26,939 nt of DNA from Nocardiopsis changdeensis (lineage in GTDB: Bacteria > Actinomycetota > Actinomycetes > Streptosporangiales > Streptosporangiaceae). Location of the stretch: contig NZ_CP074135.1 of assembly GCF_018316655.1 (NCBI RefSeq), forward strand, positions 1-26,939. The letters run 5' to 3'. This document shows positions 23,947 through 26,939 of the stretch, piece by piece. The position numbers and the translations under genes were made by a program. Numbering within the stretch: the stretch's first letter is position 1; every line of letters starts with the position of its first letter. The notes beneath the pieces were generated by a model, which did no database searches, was not told the DNA's origin, and saw only the letters and a list, made by a program, of their open reading frames with translations.

Positions 23947-25353
23947 ATGCCCGACTTGCCATCCACCGCGTCCTGGTGGCTGATCTGCGCCCTGGCCCTG
24001 GCCGTGACCGGAGCCCTGGTGTGGGGGGTGCGCCGGGCCACGACCCGCGCCGCCCGCCCCGGCCGGCGTGCGGGCGCGGTGCCGCTGCACGGCGGCTATC
24101 TGGCGGCCACCGCGGTCATCGCGGTGGTGGCGCTGGGGTTGATCCTGGTGGCGTTCACCATGAGCTACGCGGCGCTGTACGAGGCCGCCACCTGGCTGGC
24201 CCACACCCAGCTGCACGCGATCAACGGCGGTGACCTGCGGTTCCTGTTCCCGTTGGGCATCGACGCGGTCATCGTCTACTTCCTGGCCATGGACCTGCTC
24301 ATGGAGTGGCAGGGGCGTCGGCACGCGCTGAACCGGTGGGCGGCCTATGCGCTGTCGGCGATCACGATCATCTTGAACGTGTCCCAGGGGGACGGGTCCA
24401 CCGCCTCCTACCTGGGCCACGCCGGCCCGCCCATCGTCATCATCCTCATCGCCGAGGGGGTCGCGGCGTGGATCCGGCACCTGGCCGGGCTCGCGCACGG
24501 CCAGGCCGCCGACCGGATCCCCGCAGGGCGGTGGATCGCCCACCCGGTCTCCACTTTGAAGGTGGTGCGGCTCATGCTGGGGTGGGGCATCACCTCCTAT
24601 CCGCAGGCCCTGGAGCACGAGCAGCGCCGCCAGTTGGCCTACGCCATGCTGCGCGAACAGCACGGCCGCACCTGGCGGCGGCACACTCCCCGCCATCTGC
24701 GGTGGATGCTGGACAACGGCTACGAGCTGGACACCGCCTTCGAGCTGACCCGGGCCATGACCTCGGCCACGGTGGCCATGACCGCCACCGAGGTCCAGCA
24801 CCTGGCCACCCCCGGTGGCCAGGCCCTCGGCCACGCTCTGGCCGCGCCCTCGGAGGCGGAAGACGAGGGGAACGCCGCACCGTACCGGGAGGAGGCTGGG
24901 AACCAGGAGGCCACGCCTGTGGCCCCTGCGCAGGAGGAGCCGGCCCACGCCGCCCCGGTGACCGATCGAGCATCTGCGGCGTCGGCCGCGCAGGTGGCCC
25001 CCGCTCCGGTTGCGCTGCCCGAGCAAGTTCTGGCCGAGACCGCTCCCACCCCATCGTTCCGCCCCGAACCGGTGTCCCAGACGGAGCCTGAACCTGCACC
25101 GACGCCCACCCTGGGAGTGTTGTCGCCGGAGCAGAAACGCCGCCGGGTGCAAGAACTTCTGGTCACCCACCCGGAGATGACCGACGCCGAGCTCGCCGAA
25201 CAGATTGGCTCCTCACCGCGTACCGCACGCCGCTACCGGGCCGAGCTCGGCTACCACCGCTCTCCGGTGGCCACCCGTGGCCACACCCCGAGCGATGACG
25301 GCCAACGGGGCGGCCGGAACCGGGAACCGGAAACCGTGCCCGCCCACCCCTGA
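23947..25353 (+). CDS. DUF2637 membrane protein with C-terminal helix-turn-helix, copy 2
   Basis: Same 468-residue protein as 10479-11885, here with GCCGGC intact at 24421-24426 and 24939-24944. It therefore reads GHAGPP before the fifth membrane segment and EEPAHAA in the linker. This is probably the true sequence. Five N-terminal membrane helices, a disordered linker and a C-terminal helix-turn-helix. Confidence 0.78.
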   Translation: MPDLPSTASWWLICALALAVTGALVWGVRRATTRAARPGRRAGAVPLHGGYLAATAVIAVVALGLILVAFTMSYAALYEAATWLAHTQLHAINGGDLRFLFPLGIDAVIVYFLAMDLLMEWQGRRHALNRWAAYALSAITIILNVSQGDGSTASYLGHAGPPIVIILIAEGVAAWIRHLAGLAHGQAADRIPAGRWIAHPVSTLKVVRLMLGWGITSYPQALEHEQRRQLAYAMLREQHGRTWRRHTPRHLRWMLDNGYELDTAFELTRAMTSATVAMTATEVQHLATPGGQALGHALAAPSEAEDEGNAAPYREEAGNQEATPVAPAQEEPAHAAPVTDRASAASAAQVAPAPVALPEQVLAETAPTPSFRPEPVSQTEPEPAPTPTLGVLSPEQKRRRVQELLVTHPEMTDAELAEQIGSSPRTARRYRAELGYHRSPVATRGHTPSDDGQRGGRNREPETVPAHP

Positions 25354-25640
25354 ACCCGTGGCCGCACGCCCCGATCACGACGGCGCCGGGGTGGCCACTT
25401 GAGACCGTCCGCTCGGCCAAGCATGACTAAAGGACCGCACACTCGTGGCCACGGCCCTGGGCTCAGGTCTGAAGGGTGTTCACCGGCGGCGCCTGGGCCC
25501 TGCCGAGGTCCGTGCTGCGAAGCCGACGCCGGCCCTTCCCGGGGCTGCCCCCACAAGAGATCGGATCGCGCCCAAGTCCTCTCCAAAAGAAGGCCGCGAA
25601 CGGGGACCGCTCCGGTCGACAGGCCTCCTGCCTCGAGTGA
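25354..25640. other. Intergenic region upstream of the partition operon, copy 2
   Basis: Same as 11886-12173 but with GCCGGC intact at 25528-25533. Two GTGGCCAC words and the less GC-rich patch are present. Together with the inverted repeat that follows, it makes a gap of about 360 bases with no supported gene. Confidence 0.4.
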
Positions 25641-25702
25641 TACGCCTCGCACAAGTGATACGCGTGCGTGTCGTCGCACGCGTATCACTGGTGCGAGGCG
25701 TA
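25641..25702. repeat. Nested large inverted repeat upstream of parA, copy 2
   Basis: Exact repeat of 12174-12235, ending 10 bases before the parA start. Confidence 0.75.
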
Positions 25703-25712
25703 CGTTCGCCCC

Positions 25713-26489
25713 ATGGACATCTACGACCTGATCAACCAGAAGGGCGGCGTCGGCAAGACCGCGTCGGCCATCTCCCTGGGGGGTGCGATGGCCGATGCGG
25801 GGGAGCGTGTGCTCCTGGTCGACCTGGACCCCCAGGGCCACCTCACCGACGCGCTGGGTGTGCCGGAGTCGCCCGACGACGCGACCCTGTCGCAGGCGAT
25901 CCTGGGCGAGTGGGAGGGCCATCCGCGCGAGCTGGTGGTGGCCTACCGCGAACGCCTGCACGTACTGCCCACGTCGCTGGACATGTTCCTGCTCGACCGG
26001 GGGCTGTACATGAGCCAGGGGCGCGAGCACCGCCTGGCCCGGGTCCTGCAGCGTTTGGAGGACGACTACGACGTGTGCCTCATCGACTGCCCTCCCTCCC
26101 TGGGGGCGACCACCGACGCCGCCCTGGTCGCGGCCCGCAGCAGGGAGGGACACCGGGGCGGCCTCATCGTCCCGGTGGAGGCCGAGGACTCCTCGATCCG
26201 GGCGCTGCGGTTGCTGCTGCGGCAGATCGGCACCCTGAGCCAGGTCATGGGCGTGGACATCGACGTCCTGGGACTGGTGCCCTCGCGGTTCGACGTACGC
26301 GACGGGGCCATGGTCACCAGCGTGCTGGAGTCCTTCCGGGCCCTGGGTGCGCCGCCGGTGATCGCCGAGATCCGCAAGCGCAAGGAGGTCCGCGAGGCAT
26401 GGCGGGAGAAGGTCCCGGTGACCGAGTACGCCCCCGACTCCGAAGTCGCCGGCTGGTTCCGGGACCTGGCCAAGGCGGTGCGCGGATGA
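25713..26489 (+). CDS. parA: ParA-family partition ATPase, copy 2
   Basis: Identical to 12246-13022: deviant Walker A at residues 10-16, VLLVDLDPQG and DVCLIDCPPS motifs, stop overlapping the partner gene start. Confidence 0.92.
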   Translation: MDIYDLINQKGGVGKTASAISLGGAMADAGERVLLVDLDPQGHLTDALGVPESPDDATLSQAILGEWEGHPRELVVAYRERLHVLPTSLDMFLLDRGLYMSQGREHRLARVLQRLEDDYDVCLIDCPPSLGATTDAALVAARSREGHRGGLIVPVEAEDSSIRALRLLLRQIGTLSQVMGVDIDVLGLVPSRFDVRDGAMVTSVLESFRALGAPPVIAEIRKRKEVREAWREKVPVTEYAPDSEVAGWFRDLAKAVRG

Positions 26490-26833
26490 GCGCGGCGAAG
26501 AGGAAGGCGGCCCCCGCCCCGGACATGGGCGGGCTCACCGACGACTGGCAGAAGATGACCTCTCTGCGCCAGGGCGAGCACGGCCGGCAGGAGGCGCCGA
26601 CGCCGGCCGCCCCGGACAGGGCCCCCGCGCCGGAGGCCTCTCGATCCGGCCCCGGGGCCATGACCCGGCGCAGCTGGTACGCCAGCGCAGACGCCGTGGA
26701 GGCTCTGGCCAAGGCGGTGGACGACATCCACCACGCCACCCGAGCGCCCAAACACGCCGTCGTGTCCGAGCTGTTCCGAGTCGCGGCGGCGGCGGCCCCG
26801 CACGTGCAGCAGAAGCTCGCCCCAAAGGAGTGA
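26486..26833 (+). CDS. ParB-like small DNA-binding partner of ParA, copy 2
   Basis: Identical to 13019-13366: 115 residues, disordered N-terminus and ribbon-helix-helix-like C-terminus, translationally coupled to parA. Confidence 0.78.
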   Translation: MSAAKRKAAPAPDMGGLTDDWQKMTSLRQGEHGRQEAPTPAAPDRAPAPEASRSGPGAMTRRSWYASADAVEALAKAVDDIHHATRAPKHAVVSELFRVAAAAAPHVQQKLAPKE

Positions 26834-26838
26834 TACGC

Positions 26839-26890
26839 GTGATACTCCTCGCACGAGTGCTATGCGTCGCACTCGTGCGAGGGGTATCAC
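26839..26890. repeat. Large inverted repeat downstream of the partition genes, copy 2
   Basis: Exact repeat of 13372-13423; 22-base arms with one mismatch. The window ends 49 bases later, at the point that joins to base 1. Confidence 0.7.
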
Positions 26891-26939
26891 GCACGGCCAC
26901 AACGGCGCGGGGCCCGAAAACGGGGCTGCACAGCAGGTA

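Larger units (their letters stand above)
13473..26939. repeat. Plasmid monomer, copy 2 of 2
   Basis: Second unit of the head-to-tail duplication, 13467 bases. Compared with copy 1 it has disrupted GCCGGC sites at 17452-17458 and 21413-21419, and two G runs one base shorter (20909-20912 and 23299-23302). These break traA and the MOBP relaxase. The antitoxin, rep and dnaB genes are intact here, so this copy is the reference for them. The ten discrepancies were found by eye-level comparison; a silent substitution could have been missed. Confidence 0.97.

Noticed and set aside
1..26939. Genuine chromosomal or plasmid tandem duplication with diverging copies
   Set aside because: The copies differ only at GCCGGC sites and G runs, with no ordinary scattered substitutions, and the unit closes on itself. 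Real divergence would not be confined to one motif.
1..26939. Search for resistance genes, transposases, tRNA genes, phage structural genes or a type IV secretion system
   Set aside because: None seen on either strand; every substantial coding region is accounted for by replication, partition, toxin-antitoxin, mobilization or small unknown genes.

Overview
The window is one closed unit written out twice: a head-to-tail dimer of a circular plasmid of about 13.47 kb. Bases 1-13472 and 13473-26939 have the same gene order and, by eye, differ at only ten short sites. The last base of the window joins seamlessly to the first, because the sequence crossing 13472/13473 is the same as window end plus window start. 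Eight of the ten differences fall inside a GCCGGC hexamer in one copy that is scrambled in the other (CTAAG, CTAG, CTTAG or CTCGG types). The other two are five-versus-four G runs. Correcting every site to GCCGGC or G5 gives 13467 bp from either copy. This is most simply a dimeric long-read assembly with residual errors, and the GCCGGC bias suggests that this motif is modified in the host.

The very high GC content (above 70% by eye), GTG starts, GC-rich third positions and protein families point to an actinomycete (Streptomyces, Nocardiopsis or a relative). The genus cannot be fixed from the sequence alone.

Layout of one unit (copy 1 coordinates; copy 2 lies 13467-13472 higher): a MazF-type toxin and its antitoxin on the minus strand (271-930); a regulatory region with a hairpin terminator and a 32-bp tandem repeat (931-1382); a replication module of a winged-helix initiator with iterons inside its gene (1383-2544) and a DnaB-type helicase (2631-3961), resembling the rep1/rep2 arrangement of Streptomyces pSLA2; two very small genes, one a 41-residue RanBP2-like zinc finger (4317-4442) and one of unknown function (4575-4754); a small DNA-binding-like protein (4927-5430) followed by a large MOBF relaxase-helicase, TraA (5494-8655); a convergent MOBP-like relaxase with a MobC-like partner on the minus strand (8663-10329), separated from traA by a 15-bp perfect hairpin; a divergent intergenic region with GTGGCCAC inverted repeats, a candidate oriT or operator; a DUF2637 membrane protein with a C-terminal helix-turn-helix (10479-11885); and a partition module of ParA plus a small DNA-binding partner (12246-13366) flanked by large inverted repeats that look like centromere or operator sites.

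The plasmid therefore encodes replication, partition, post-segregational maintenance and two separate DNA-processing systems for transfer. I see no coupling ATPase, type IV secretion genes, FtsK-like TraB, resistance genes, transposase, tRNA or CRISPR array. It looks like a cryptic mobilizable plasmid. In each copy some genes are broken by the discrepancy sites (antitoxin, rep and dnaB in copy 1; traA and the MOBP relaxase in copy 2). Every gene is intact in at least one copy, so the real plasmid probably has all of them intact.
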